64,000 nucleotides of DNA from an uncultured Bacteroidales bacterium (GCA_937898885.1 CALDKD010000014.1:66343-130342); one strand, 5' to 3'; positions 14,998 to 24,569 are shown, counted from the stretch's first letter. Made by a program: numbers and translations. The notes: generated by a model from the letters alone, not told the origin.

Positions 14998-17576
14998 TAG
15001 AACTGAAACCCATATATTCAAATATCCCATCAGGCAAGTATCATTCTGTACTGATGACGTCATACTCCATAAACCTGTATTATTGGAATATCCAACTGAT
15101 GCAGACATTATCAAAGAAGGGAATAAACTTCGTGTCTGCACTTGTGGATGCTGACTGCCTGTCAGAACAGCTGCTTAAGTTTTCAAAAGCGTTCACCAAC
15201 AGAAAACCTCTGGAATTCAGTCTGCATGGTTATAAACTGAAAGGAGCATTCCATCCCAAAATCCAGTTCTATGTTGGAAGAGACAGCATTATGGCCCTAA
15301 TCGGTTCGGGCAACCTGACAATATGCGGACATGGCAGAAATATGGAGGTTTGGACACCTGTTGTGGCAGATAGTATAGCTAGTCCGGCATATCCGTTTAT
15401 ACGTGATGTATGGGATTATCTGAAATCGCTGTATTGGAATCTTGGTGATGAGGCTGACAATATAATAAAGTCAGTTGAGGAGAATTGTGAATTGCTGCAG
15501 ACTGATTTTCATCAGAGCGGTAACGAACATCAAATTGATGAAAACAGCAGTATCAGACTGTTTACTAATGAGAAATCGAATATCTTTTCCCAATGTGTTG
15601 ATTGGATAGCCGACGACCAAATAGAGGAGATAACAGTGATGTCCCCATTCTATGACAGTAGAGCTGAACTGATAAAAGCCATGTATGAGCAGTTCCATCC
15701 TGTAAGAATGAATGTCATCATTGAGGATGATTTCGGTGCAGTGCCTTTGGCAAAATACATTCCTGACCATGTAACACTATTCATGTGGGACAATATACGT
15801 CCGGAAGGCAAGTATCAGAAGTACTATCACGCAAAATGTATCTTCTTCAAAGGTAGCCACTTCAACTATGTGCTATGTGGAAGTTCAAATGCTTCTGTGG
15901 CTGCGTTCGGCCTGCCGGGAGTTTCTTCTGCCAATCATGAAGCAAGCGTTGGCTATAAATCCAATATTGTGGATTATCTTGAAGAGACTGGTTTTAGTCT
16001 TACAGTTCCCGTCAGCAAAACGGAACTGAAGGAGAATGATAGGAGAGAAGATAAGTCTTCAGGCATCAAGCCCTCAATTTGGATAAAGGAAGCTTCATAC
16101 GACGATGGTCGTTATAATATCAAGATTGACAGTCCTGTATGTATCAAGGATGCCAAAATAATTTTCTTTTCGGGTGACAGGCTGACAAGCAGTACTCATA
16201 TTGAAGTGATAAGAGATGGTAATAATAACCTGAACGGATTGTTTGATGGGATAATCAATCCACTGTATGTCGAAATACAGGATTCACATGGAAACATAAT
16301 ATCAAACCGTCAGTTCGTTATTCCTTCATATAGTATGATTCTTAATGAACCATCACCAGAGAGCGTAAATTACCGTCGCAGATGTCGTGAGATTGAGGCC
16401 GGTCAATTCATAAGCGGTTCGGTTCTCAGGTTTATAGAACAGGTCCTTTCCGATACAGAGGGAAACATGAAATTGAAATCTATACCGTCTGAGAGTACAA
16501 AGAAGGATAAATCGAATGAAAAAGGATATGTATTTGATTCGTTGGAGGACTATTTGTATGATGACGGTACTGGAATTACAGGTGATGTACGCTCCCGAAA
16601 AAACGGCGCGTCAGCGATGCGTTCCACACTGCTGTTTGACAGTATGATTTCATATATCTCCCGTTCGTCAAAGGAAAAGGAAGATGAAGGTTTTGATGAT
16701 GAAGAGACTGAGGATATCAGAAAATCTGTCGGAAAGGAAAACAGACCGCGTACTTCTGTAATAGAGGGCCTCAAACCAAAGAGCGCAGATGATGTCACCA
16801 AACGGATAATAAAGATGTTTGATGCTTACCTGACATATTTGCACTCTCATTCAGGACCGAATAATAAGGCAATAACCATCAGTCGGATGAATGAATTGAA
16901 GCGGTATATGGCTGCAATGTTTTTCATTCATCGTCTTCTCAGTTTCAGATATACTCTTGAAGCCAAACCGGGGGAATATTATCCCTTGCTAAAGATTGCT
17001 TTTTCGCAAATAAACAGAACTACAATAACAGAGTATCTTTTCCGGATTGTGAATGCATTCAGCACATTCATTATTCAAAATGAACTGAATGACAATGATT
17101 CATCTTTGGTGGCTGAAAAGGTTAACAGTTACAGACGCAATGCTTTTGAACTTACTCTGGCAGTTATGTCTGTTTGTGACTGGCTCAATGAGGGTAATAA
17201 TGATTATTCTTGCATTGCTGAATGGCATAAGGAACAGACTCTTAAGAATATAGGCAAAGCATTGGGATACGATTATTCAATTGTTCCAAATGTGATAAAG
17301 CAAATGGACCGGGCAATTCAGGAACTGCCTTTTTTTGATGCTACTTGTATTCAGCGGTATGCGGATAATAATATGAAACTGTTACACAGCGAAAATGGTG
17401 ACTGTGTTTGGACAAAGCCATTTGGATACGTGAAACTCTCACTCAATGAGAACGGAAAAACCGCTACGCCATGTACAATGTTCTGTGACTGGAATAAAAC
17501 GAGGAAATGGTTCGCTCCAGATTATGCATATATGTTGGCTGATGGCAGAATACTGCCGATTAGACCACAGAATTAA
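14994..17576 (+). CDS. Phospholipase D-family (putative nuclease) protein B, 860 aa
   Basis: Two HxK motifs make a complete PLD catalytic pair: H87-P-K89 with GSGNLT about 14 residues later, and H279-A-K281 with GSSNAS about 18 residues later. PLD-family proteins with GSGN-type motifs in defence islands are usually nucleases. The remaining 500 residues (from about 350) are a large unassigned region, mostly helical, with an acidic low-complexity linker (KEKEDEGFDDEETED). It starts inside the stop of protein A and ends 2 bp before the helicase gene, so all three are one translational unit. Confidence 0.82.
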   Translation: MIELKPIYSNIPSGKYHSVLMTSYSINLYYWNIQLMQTLSKKGINFVSALVDADCLSEQLLKFSKAFTNRKPLEFSLHGYKLKGAFHPKIQFYVGRDSIMALIGSGNLTICGHGRNMEVWTPVVADSIASPAYPFIRDVWDYLKSLYWNLGDEADNIIKSVEENCELLQTDFHQSGNEHQIDENSSIRLFTNEKSNIFSQCVDWIADDQIEEITVMSPFYDSRAELIKAMYEQFHPVRMNVIIEDDFGAVPLAKYIPDHVTLFMWDNIRPEGKYQKYYHAKCIFFKGSHFNYVLCGSSNASVAAFGLPGVSSANHEASVGYKSNIVDYLEETGFSLTVPVSKTELKENDRREDKSSGIKPSIWIKEASYDDGRYNIKIDSPVCIKDAKIIFFSGDRLTSSTHIEVIRDGNNNLNGLFDGIINPLYVEIQDSHGNIISNRQFVIPSYSMILNEPSPESVNYRRRCREIEAGQFISGSVLRFIEQVLSDTEGNMKLKSIPSESTKKDKSNEKGYVFDSLEDYLYDDGTGITGDVRSRKNGASAMRSTLLFDSMISYISRSSKEKEDEGFDDEETEDIRKSVGKENRPRTSVIEGLKPKSADDVTKRIIKMFDAYLTYLHSHSGPNNKAITISRMNELKRYMAAMFFIHRLLSFRYTLEAKPGEYYPLLKIAFSQINRTTITEYLFRIVNAFSTFIIQNELNDNDSSLVAEKVNSYRRNAFELTLAVMSVCDWLNEGNNDYSCIAEWHKEQTLKNIGKALGYDYSIVPNVIKQMDRAIQELPFFDATCIQRYADNNMKLLHSENGDCVWTKPFGYVKLSLNENGKTATPCTMFCDWNKTRKWFAPDYAYMLADGRILPIRPQN

Positions 17577-17578
17577 CG

Positions 17579-20137
17579 ATGTCTCACAAGTCCATGGCCA
17601 CATATCTCGCAATAGCATTTCTAATCGCAGTTATCCTGACTTACTTTCTAATAAAGTCAAGAAAGGCCAGAATTGGCCAATGTCTGACTGATGTTGAGAA
17701 GATAGCCGATGAAGCATTGGACGATATCAGTCATTATTATTCTTTCGGTCATTACACGACAGAACATGAACGTCTTCTGGTTGATGATAAGTATTCGGAT
17801 CTGGCAGACAAGATATCTGTCATAATCCATTCACGTCAGCAGAAGAACTCGGCAAAACGCGATACGATTGAACGTCTCCATAAGGTCTTGTCAGATTCTG
17901 AATCGGTCAAGAATGCCAATAACAACGGCTTTATTGAGCGTCAGCTGGAAATGTACCAGGACTATTTTGACCATGTCCTGCCTTTCCCGCTTGACGAGCA
18001 GCAGCGTTCGGCCATAGTGTCACTGGAGGATAATGTGCTTGTCATAAGCAGTGCCGGCAGTGGCAAGACAATGACTTCTGTTGGAAAGGTCCGCTATCTG
18101 ATTGACAAATGTGGCGTGCCCCCAGAAAAGATACTGCTGATTACTTTTACCAGAAAAGCTGCCGAATCATTGTCAAAGAGGTTGGGCGAGAAGAATCTCA
18201 AATGCCTTACCTTTCACAAACTTGCGCTTGACATGATTTCTGAGGCAATGGGCCAAAGGCCGACAATTGCCGGTTCAGATTTCGCTCTTAGGATATACCA
18301 TGATCTGATGTCAAATGATCCAATATTCAAAATGGCTGTTTCGGACTACATTGTACGCAGCAAGTACAAGATGAAGAGTCAGTTTGAATACACATCACAT
18401 GAAGAGTATATCCGTGACAGGCAGAAGTATGGTGTTCAGGCATCATATAATGACATGGATGGCAAACCGGTCTTCTGCAAAAGCGATGAAGAGAGCAGGA
18501 TATGTGATTTTCTTGGCAGCAGGGGAGTCATGTTCCGATATGAAGAACCTTATGAGATTAGTACGGTTGACAAGGAATACCGTCAGTATGTCCCTGATTT
18601 CTCAATCTACTATAATGGAAAGGACGGAAAACGCCATAGAATCTATTTGGAGCACTATGCGTTGAATGAGGCCGGACAGACACCTCCGTGGTTCACAATG
18701 GAGGATGAGGCCAACTATCGGGACGGAATCATATGGAAGCGCGCTTTGCACAAGACGCACAATACGGTACTGCTAGAAACCATGAGTGCCCAGTTTCATG
18801 ATGGCAGCATTTGGAACGCATTGTCCGGCGAACTGCAGAAGTATGGCATCAGTTTCAATATGGCTGGTAAGGATAACCTGTCTAGGGAACTTGCACAACA
18901 GGAACATAGCATAATTGACATGCTTACCGGTTTTGTCTTTCTTCTGAAGTCCAGAGCCGGTTCACTGACTGAAATCAAAAAAGAGTCAAGACAACTGCCT
19001 GATGACAGTTTCACCATGAATGATATTGTCATTCCATTTGTCAATGCTTACAACAAGGGGCTGGAAGATCATGATATGCTTGATTTCACCGATGCCATAA
19101 TCAAGGCAACGGAATTGTGCAATAGTGATTTCTATCCGGATTGGGACTACATTCTTGTCGATGAATTTCAGGACATATCATTGGACAGGTACAGATTCCT
19201 TCAGTCACTGAGGCGGAAGAATCCGTTGACAAAACTGTTCTGTGTCGGTGATGACTGGCAGTCTATCTATCGCTTTGCCGGCAGTGATATGGCATTGTTC
19301 AAGAGCTTTGACAAGTATTTCGGCTATACCAAAGAGTGCAGAATGGAAACCACATACCGTTTTGGAGAGCCTCTGATAGGCACAACGTCAAAGTTCATAA
19401 TGAGAAACCCGGGCCAGAAGGAGAAGTCGATACGCTCATTTGATGAACAGCTGACCACGAATCTGTCATTTGTGCCAACTTCTGGTGAAGGTGGCATGAC
19501 AGACAAGCTGTGCTCAATAATAGACTCTATCCCAAAGGATAAGTCCGTATTCATACTGGGGCGATATACGCATGATTCCGATACATTGGACAGAAGCCGG
19601 TTTTCAGTGACTGAATCCAATGGAAATGTCAACGTTACTTATGACGGAAGGACAATGCAGTTCATGACCGTTCACCAGTCTAAAGGTCTGGAATGTGATT
19701 ATGTTATCCTGCTGAATTGCAACAGCGGGGCATTCGGATTCCCTGCTGACATATCGGACAATCCGATAATGAAATATGTCCTCAGCGAGCCGGACAGTTA
19801 CAGGTTCGGAGAAGAACGCAGAGTGTTCTATGTGGGAATAACCAGGGCGAAGATTCATACATTTGTCATGTACGATGCTGATAATCCGTCTGAGTTTGTC
19901 GGGGAATTCGTGAAACTGCCCGAGAAGCATAAGGTTGAGACATTCCCGAAAGAGGAACTGTGTCCGAAATGCCATTGTGGAAGGCGTCTTGTCAAGCATA
20001 AGGGCATAGCCGTTAATGGAAATCCGTATTCTGTATATGAATGCTCAAACAGCCGATATGGTTGTGATTATAGAGAGACGGTCTTTGTCAATCTCAATCA
20101 GCGCAATTATTACAGAAAGACAACACGAAAACAATAG
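17579..20137 (+). CDS. Helicase-IV-like SF1 helicase C with membrane anchor and zinc ribbon
   Basis: 852 aa. Residues 4-22 form one membrane segment, as in helicase IV (HelD). SF1A motifs: I SSAGSGKTMT (about 157-166), Ia ITFTRKAAES, II LVDEFQD (about 526-532), III VGDDWQSIYRFAG, V VHQSKGLECDYV (about 697), VI VFYVGITRAK (about 757). Between Ia and II lies the HelD-type insert with a PD-(D/E)xK-like core, YVPDFSIYY and IYLEHYAL, where the usual Lys is His. The C-terminal 50 residues are a topoisomerase-type zinc ribbon (CPKCHCGRR, then CSNSRYGC). It is probably the motor partner of the PLD protein. Confidence 0.88.
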   Translation: MSHKSMATYLAIAFLIAVILTYFLIKSRKARIGQCLTDVEKIADEALDDISHYYSFGHYTTEHERLLVDDKYSDLADKISVIIHSRQQKNSAKRDTIERLHKVLSDSESVKNANNNGFIERQLEMYQDYFDHVLPFPLDEQQRSAIVSLEDNVLVISSAGSGKTMTSVGKVRYLIDKCGVPPEKILLITFTRKAAESLSKRLGEKNLKCLTFHKLALDMISEAMGQRPTIAGSDFALRIYHDLMSNDPIFKMAVSDYIVRSKYKMKSQFEYTSHEEYIRDRQKYGVQASYNDMDGKPVFCKSDEESRICDFLGSRGVMFRYEEPYEISTVDKEYRQYVPDFSIYYNGKDGKRHRIYLEHYALNEAGQTPPWFTMEDEANYRDGIIWKRALHKTHNTVLLETMSAQFHDGSIWNALSGELQKYGISFNMAGKDNLSRELAQQEHSIIDMLTGFVFLLKSRAGSLTEIKKESRQLPDDSFTMNDIVIPFVNAYNKGLEDHDMLDFTDAIIKATELCNSDFYPDWDYILVDEFQDISLDRYRFLQSLRRKNPLTKLFCVGDDWQSIYRFAGSDMALFKSFDKYFGYTKECRMETTYRFGEPLIGTTSKFIMRNPGQKEKSIRSFDEQLTTNLSFVPTSGEGGMTDKLCSIIDSIPKDKSVFILGRYTHDSDTLDRSRFSVTESNGNVNVTYDGRTMQFMTVHQSKGLECDYVILLNCNSGAFGFPADISDNPIMKYVLSEPDSYRFGEERRVFYVGITRAKIHTFVMYDADNPSEFVGEFVKLPEKHKVETFPKEELCPKCHCGRRLVKHKGIAVNGNPYSVYECSNSRYGCDYRETVFVNLNQRNYYRKTTRKQ

Positions 20138-20142
20138 AAATA

Positions 20143-20661
20143 ATGGCAGCAAGAATCATTGACGTTGAGCGCAAACCGCACAAGTGTCCCAAATGCGGGG
20201 AGAGGGTAGTGGACATCATTTACGGGACGGGCGACATGACCGAATACGAGTTCCTGATGGAGTACCGCCGCGAAGGTGTAATGGGCGGTGACAACATACC
20301 GCGCAATCCGCCGATATGGGCCTGTTCATGCGGATGCCGCCGTTTCCGCAAGGTGAATCCAGATGGTACAGTCGCACCGGTCAAACTGAAGATGCTGCGT
20401 AATGTCCGCAAGGCCCCGATGACTCAGATTGTTTGGGAGTCTGATGCTGTGGCAGTGGCATTGATGGCCAAAGAGACAGACCGGATACATCATTATCAGG
20501 TTCATATTGTCACGGAACTCCACGAAGAGGAGACTTTCAACGTTACAGCACTGAGCCGTGACGATGCCATAAATACGGTTGAGGAAATCGTTGCACGCGG
20601 TGGCGGAGTAATAGGGCATCGTTGTGTGCCGTTAATCATAAAAAATTATAATCCAAAGTAA
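20143..20661 (+). CDS. Zinc-ribbon protein linked to the PLD-helicase operon
   Basis: 172 aa, 5 bp after the helicase gene. The N-terminal ribbon has CPKCGE (residues 14-19) paired with CSCGC (about 58-62). The rest is a small alpha/beta domain without known motifs. It shares a zinc-ribbon theme with the helicase C-terminus. It could be a fourth member of the defence system or a passenger; co-direction and close spacing favour membership. Confidence 0.65.
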   Translation: MAARIIDVERKPHKCPKCGERVVDIIYGTGDMTEYEFLMEYRREGVMGGDNIPRNPPIWACSCGCRRFRKVNPDGTVAPVKLKMLRNVRKAPMTQIVWESDAVAVALMAKETDRIHHYQVHIVTELHEEETFNVTALSRDDAINTVEEIVARGGGVIGHRCVPLIIKNYNPK

Positions 20662-20718
20662 AATTAATTCTTTTTCAGTATTTTTCTCAAAATATTGCTT
20701 TTTAGGAATTAATAATGC

Positions 20719-20726
20719 TATCTTTG
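20719..20726 (+). promoter_or_regulatory. Promoter of the restriction-modification regulator
   Basis: TATCTTTG is a clean Bacteroidetes -7 box, with a TTG about 20 bp upstream in ATTGCTTTTT. It lies 29 bp ahead of the ATG at 20755. The AT-rich intergenic stretch before it ends the PLD-helicase operon. Confidence 0.7.
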
Positions 20727-20754
20727 TTGCCGAAAACAATAATTGTTTAGCATT

Positions 20755-21378
20755 ATGGAAGGAAATCTTGAGCCTGTTGTCAGGTTATTGTGCAGACAAA
20801 AAGGTATTCGTATGGCAGAGCTTGCTCAACGAGTCGGTATGACACAGTCAAACCTCGTGGCTTCGCTCCGAAAGAACCCTAAACTAGGAACCATATATGA
20901 TATATGCTCTGCGTTGAGGATAAGTCCATCAGACCTGTTTGGTGGTGAGACAAAGAATCATGCTGGCATTGTACTACTTGATGGACAGACCTATATATTG
21001 AATAGGCCCTCATCCAACGCACTGCAAATACCTATGTATAATGATAGCAGCTTGAAGGATGCTATCGGTACTTTCGTCCTCAACGCCCTTAAATCAGGGC
21101 AAAGTGGATGCATCACTGGAATGTTGGACACATCTATCATCTTCAGTGTCATATATGATAACGAGGTGGCTTCTTTCAGCCTTGTTACCTGCCGCTCGGA
21201 TAATGAGCATAATTTGAGCAAGTATCCTGTTGCTCGTTATTCAGGTGATGACTCTGCATTTAGGCACTGCGAAGACATCGCTGAGGACATCATGATATAT
21301 GCAGGCACGCCCCAAGGTGTGGAGCACTTTAATACCTACACATTGATGGCAGGGGGAATATCTGCTAGTGATGAGTAA
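20755..21378 (+). CDS. XRE-type HTH regulator of the restriction-modification locus
   Basis: 207 aa from the ATG at 20755 (the TTG at 20743 is too close to the promoter). Residues 9-62 form a classic XRE HTH (GIRMAELAQRVGMTQSNLVASL, ISPSDLFG). The C-terminal 140 residues are an unassigned sensor-like part. It lies directly ahead of a cytosine methyltransferase and endonuclease on the same strand, the position of a control protein, but it is much longer than a usual C protein (about 80-100 aa). Confidence 0.75.
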   Translation: MEGNLEPVVRLLCRQKGIRMAELAQRVGMTQSNLVASLRKNPKLGTIYDICSALRISPSDLFGGETKNHAGIVLLDGQTYILNRPSSNALQIPMYNDSSLKDAIGTFVLNALKSGQSGCITGMLDTSIIFSVIYDNEVASFSLVTCRSDNEHNLSKYPVARYSGDDSAFRHCEDIAEDIMIYAGTPQGVEHFNTYTLMAGGISASDE

Positions 21379-21386
21379 ACCTTGTG

Positions 21387-21419
21387 TTTCAGTTTTGTTG
21401 TATCATGGCATAACTGAAA
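21387..21419. repeat. Inverted repeat between regulator and methyltransferase genes
   Basis: TTTCAGTT (21387-21394) and AACTGAAA (21412-21419) are a perfect 8 bp pair with a 17 nt loop. No T-run follows, so it may be an operator or a weak terminator. A -7-like TAACTTTA (21524-21531) lies just before the methyltransferase start. Confidence 0.45.
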
Positions 21420-21539
21420 GTCCAGAAGGGGGGGGTATGACGCAAGTGTTGATTATCAGTCGGTTAAGTGTTTTACAAATATAAAAAGTGAAACTTCCCT
21501 CTATCAGTCTTTCTATTTTTATGTAACTTTACAGGCACT

Positions 21540-22595
21540 ATGGCAGTTCAGAATAATGGCAACAATGTATACCTGAAAAGGTTAGCTCAATTCAGGAAAG
21601 AAAGAGACGACATCTCGGACCTCTCGTGCATTAGCTTATTCAGCGGTGGCGGCGGTTTGGATTTGGGCGCATATCTTGCTGGGTTCAACACAAAACTGGC
21701 AAGTGATATTGTCCCTGCTTTTATTTCAACAATTCACCATAATCTGCCAGATGTTAACATATACTCGGAGGATGCTATGAAACTTACCCCAGAAATGCTT
21801 AGAGCTCTTTCTGGCATTAATGATGGTGAGGTGGATTTAATGATAGCTGGTCCCCCATGCCAGTCTTTCAGCATCCTTGGCCGAAGGAAGTCATTAGATG
21901 ACCCTAGAGGTCAACTCACTCCCAAATATATACAATTGATAGCTGGAGTCCACCCAAAGGCATTCGTTTTTGAGAATGTCCCTGGGCTATTGACTGTAAA
22001 TAAAGGCGAAGACTTTGAAAATCTTTGGCAATACATGCATGAAGAAACTGGTTACCAGCTCTTCAAAAAGAAGTGCAATGCAAAAGAATTTGGCATTCCA
22101 CAGTCAAGAGAAAGAATCATCATTGTTGGATTTAGGCCCGATATCAATTGTGAGAGCTTTGAATATCCTAGTAAGCCGTCTGGACCTTTTGCTGATGAAC
22201 TGCCAACACTTCTACCCAGTAAATGGGCTTTGGAGCATGTGGATGGGATTGCCAATCAAGTGGTGCGCATACACGGCCCTAGGGTAACTGAACGATATCG
22301 TAACATCCCCCAAGGTTCTAGAGACCATACTGACCACACTGACCGTATCGACCCAGAAGTCCCTTCTGGGACTGTATTAGTGGGCTCATCAGCTGGTGGT
22401 GGTCGCCCCCATATTCACCCCTACGAGCCAAGAGTTATTACCGTCCGCGAAGCAGCCAGATTGCAAAGTTTCCCTGATTGGTATGAGTTCTGCGGTTCTA
22501 CGACCGAACAATATCGGCAGGTGGGCAACGCCGTCCCGACTTTGATGGCATATGAAATATTGAAGGTTATCCGCAGAGTATTAGAGAATCAATAG
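21540..22595 (+). CDS. DNA C5-cytosine methyltransferase
   Basis: 351 aa with the ordered motifs of 5mC methyltransferases: I SLFSGGGGLDLGA (about 27-39), IV GPPCQSF with the catalytic Cys (about 108-114), VI FENVPG (about 144), VIII SRERIIIVGFRP (about 193), and IX/X RVITVREAARLQSFPDW and YRQVGNAVP (about 298-332). The target recognition region between VIII and IX is short. It should protect the host from the endonuclease encoded 2 bp downstream. Confidence 0.92.
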   Translation: MAVQNNGNNVYLKRLAQFRKERDDISDLSCISLFSGGGGLDLGAYLAGFNTKLASDIVPAFISTIHHNLPDVNIYSEDAMKLTPEMLRALSGINDGEVDLMIAGPPCQSFSILGRRKSLDDPRGQLTPKYIQLIAGVHPKAFVFENVPGLLTVNKGEDFENLWQYMHEETGYQLFKKKCNAKEFGIPQSRERIIIVGFRPDINCESFEYPSKPSGPFADELPTLLPSKWALEHVDGIANQVVRIHGPRVTERYRNIPQGSRDHTDHTDRIDPEVPSGTVLVGSSAGGGRPHIHPYEPRVITVREAARLQSFPDWYEFCGSTTEQYRQVGNAVPTLMAYEILKVIRRVLENQ

Positions 22596-22597
22596 AT

Positions 22598-24088
22598 ATG
22601 TATCCTGATGTCCCGTATCAAGGCTTGTCTTGGCCGATAACCCAACATTCTGGGGTTATTTCCGAAACAATCATAAGAGGCTTAATATCAGCTTGCCTTA
22701 TGTTTGACGGCCGAGAAATTGACGCCCAAGTTATCAACAACTATCTTGTTTCTAATGGTTTGCTGACTGCTAACTTTAGGGCAGATAGTGGGCAAGTTGA
22801 TGCGTGGAGAGATTACCAGCAGATATTGAGTGAGTTTGGCTTGATATATTCAACTAGAGTTAGTCGTGAGTTGAGGCTGACCCCTGTTGCAATTGCATTT
22901 GCTGATGGAGATATCTCGTACCAAGAGATGATTACCTTGCAGATATTAAAATACCAGTATCCTAATGGACATAAAAGTCAGTTGAGCCCATCTCTTGTGG
23001 ATAGCTATGAACATGACTTTACATTTGGCTCGTTTACTGAGTTGCAAGCATCGCATAATATTTTAGTCCGTCCTGCGGTTGTAATTTGGCAGACTTTATT
23101 TGGCTTGTTTGAGAAAGGTGAAACCGCATCATTAACTATTGATGAACTACAACGATATGTGGTGAGATGCTTGCGCAATTCCGATGTACCATTTTGCATT
23201 GATTCGATTGTCTCTTCTCGCCACTCAGGATACTCATTATCTGCCCTTTCAAGAGCACGGCGGAATATGCAAGATTGGGTAAAACTTCTTAATAACACGC
23301 CACTTTTTACAACCAACTCACAAATGAATGCGGTACTCCTGTCTCAATACTCCATTGACCATGCGGCAGAGATACAAGAGATTTGTGAGCACTTATCCGA
23401 CCCAAGCAGTTTTTGGATATATACGCCTACGAATTATAAGATTGACTGGTTCGCACATTACGGTAGGATAGACCTAGGTGTTAATTTAATCCCTCAAGAC
23501 AGTAGTGATGAAATTGCTACTCATGAGCTTGAGAGTGATATTACTGAGCTTAGAGAGCCCCAAGTCAGACCACCTTATGGGACGCGGAATCTTCCAACTG
23601 AAGCTAGGGATGTTGAGTTGCATTCTTTTTCACCTATAGAACTGAATGAAACTGGGCAACATCGGCAAATAGTCTCAATCTATGATTACCGTACATCTCA
23701 AAACGGAAGGAAACTTCACGATAATATGGTAAATCTTATCGCTAATAGATGCGTTGAAAAGGGTGCTGAGGTTTTCTATGATTCAAGTACTGTTGACTTG
23801 TATGTAAAGTACAATTCAAATGACTACATTGTCGAAGTTAAGAGCATAACACCTTCAAATTTCATTAAAAGACTGAGGTATGCTATTGGGCAGGTCAAGC
23901 AATATGATTTCCTTCTTCCCAAAAATGGCACAAGACGATTAGGCCTTGCTTTCACCGCGTCCATACCTTCCGATTCATGGAGCATTCCATTCATAAAGGA
24001 CCATCTTGATATGGATTTGCTTTACATGGAATCAAGCAATTTGATTGTCCAAAGCAATTCACTTGCTGCTTTGCAACTATATGGTTAA
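22598..24088 (+). CDS. Type II restriction endonuclease, PD-(D/E)xK
   Basis: 496 aa, starting 2 bp after the methyltransferase stop. A C-terminal nuclease core is visible: an acidic Asp in STVDLYVKY (about residue 400) and EVKS in IVEVKSI (about 410-414), followed by a helix and a strand (AIGQVKQYDFLLP), the PD-(D/E)xK order. The N-terminal 350 residues are helical and winged-helix-like, suitable for DNA recognition. No type II subtype or site can be named from the sequence. Context (regulator, M, R) makes the role clear. Confidence 0.82.
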   Translation: MYPDVPYQGLSWPITQHSGVISETIIRGLISACLMFDGREIDAQVINNYLVSNGLLTANFRADSGQVDAWRDYQQILSEFGLIYSTRVSRELRLTPVAIAFADGDISYQEMITLQILKYQYPNGHKSQLSPSLVDSYEHDFTFGSFTELQASHNILVRPAVVIWQTLFGLFEKGETASLTIDELQRYVVRCLRNSDVPFCIDSIVSSRHSGYSLSALSRARRNMQDWVKLLNNTPLFTTNSQMNAVLLSQYSIDHAAEIQEICEHLSDPSSFWIYTPTNYKIDWFAHYGRIDLGVNLIPQDSSDEIATHELESDITELREPQVRPPYGTRNLPTEARDVELHSFSPIELNETGQHRQIVSIYDYRTSQNGRKLHDNMVNLIANRCVEKGAEVFYDSSTVDLYVKYNSNDYIVEVKSITPSNFIKRLRYAIGQVKQYDFLLPKNGTRRLGLAFTASIPSDSWSIPFIKDHLDMDLLYMESSNLIVQSNSLAALQLYG

Positions 24089-24183
24089 CGAAGGATAGGT
24101 CGCAAATCAAAAAGTTGGTCGCAACAAAGAAGACCAAGTACATGACAGGCTAGGCTTATCCAGTGTACCCGTAGATATGAAAA

Positions 24184-24220
24184 GTCCCCTCTAGGATATC
24201 TAGAAGGGACATTTTATTTA
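24184..24220 (+). terminator. Terminator of the restriction-modification operon
   Basis: GTCCCCTCTAG (24184-24194) and CTAGAAGGGAC (24200-24210) pair with one mismatch over a GATAT loop, followed by ATTTTATTT. The WYL homology on the other strand begins immediately after, so this hairpin marks the island edge. Confidence 0.8.
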
Positions 24221-24221
24221 T

Positions 24222-24507
24222 TGGTGCGGAGAGTGGGGTGTCGGTGATGCTGTAGTCAGGGTCCTCGTACTCATAGTACTTGTGGTCGCGTACCACAATC
24301 GGAGCATTGTACCCAAGCTTCTCGCTGCGCATGAACTGTATGTCCATCTGGATGGTGCGGCGGTATACCCTTGTCAATGCCCTCATATTCGTACAGGGCA
24401 TCGGAACATGCGTTTATAAGGTCTTCAAGAGTCCACTTGCGGAAGCGGTCCCTGAGACAGTTGTCAATGGTCTTGTATCGGACCAGTGCGTTGCGTGATA
24501 CCGGCAT
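24222..24507 (-). pseudogene. WYL-domain regulator, N-terminal fragment with frameshift
   Basis: From ATG 24507 the frame reads MPVSRNALVRYKTIDNCLRD, then WTLEDLINACSDALYEYEGIDKG, the HTH of Bacteroides WYL regulators. After DKG the reading continues in a shifted frame as YRRTIQMDIQFMRS and DHKYYEYEDPDYSI, so one base is missing near 24370. Homology ends at about 24222, where the restriction operon terminator begins; the WYL and WCX domains are gone. A C-terminal WYL fragment lies at 13.0 kb on the opposite strand. Confidence 0.75.
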
Positions 24508-24511
24508 GGCT

Positions 24512-24569
24512 GAAACTTTTTTTCTGCAAATGTTGAAAAAAGTTTCGGCTGCGCAAAAACATTGCGCAG
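24512..24569. promoter_or_regulatory. Divergent regulatory region with two inverted repeats
   Basis: Between the WYL fragment and the rtcB remnant lie GAAACTTTTTT/AAAAAAGTTTC (24512-24522 and 24536-24546) and CTGCGCAA/TTGCGCAG (24549-24556 and 24562-24569), both perfect. The second is a likely operator; the first could also act as a terminator. This looks like the control region of an old divergent WYL-rtcB RNA-repair locus. Confidence 0.55.

Noticed and set aside
13456..20137. Assignment of the PLD-helicase operon to DISARM, Gabija or another named system
   Set aside because: DISARM needs a DUF1998 helicase and small PLD protein, Gabija an OLD nuclease; the sizes and motifs here do not fit either.
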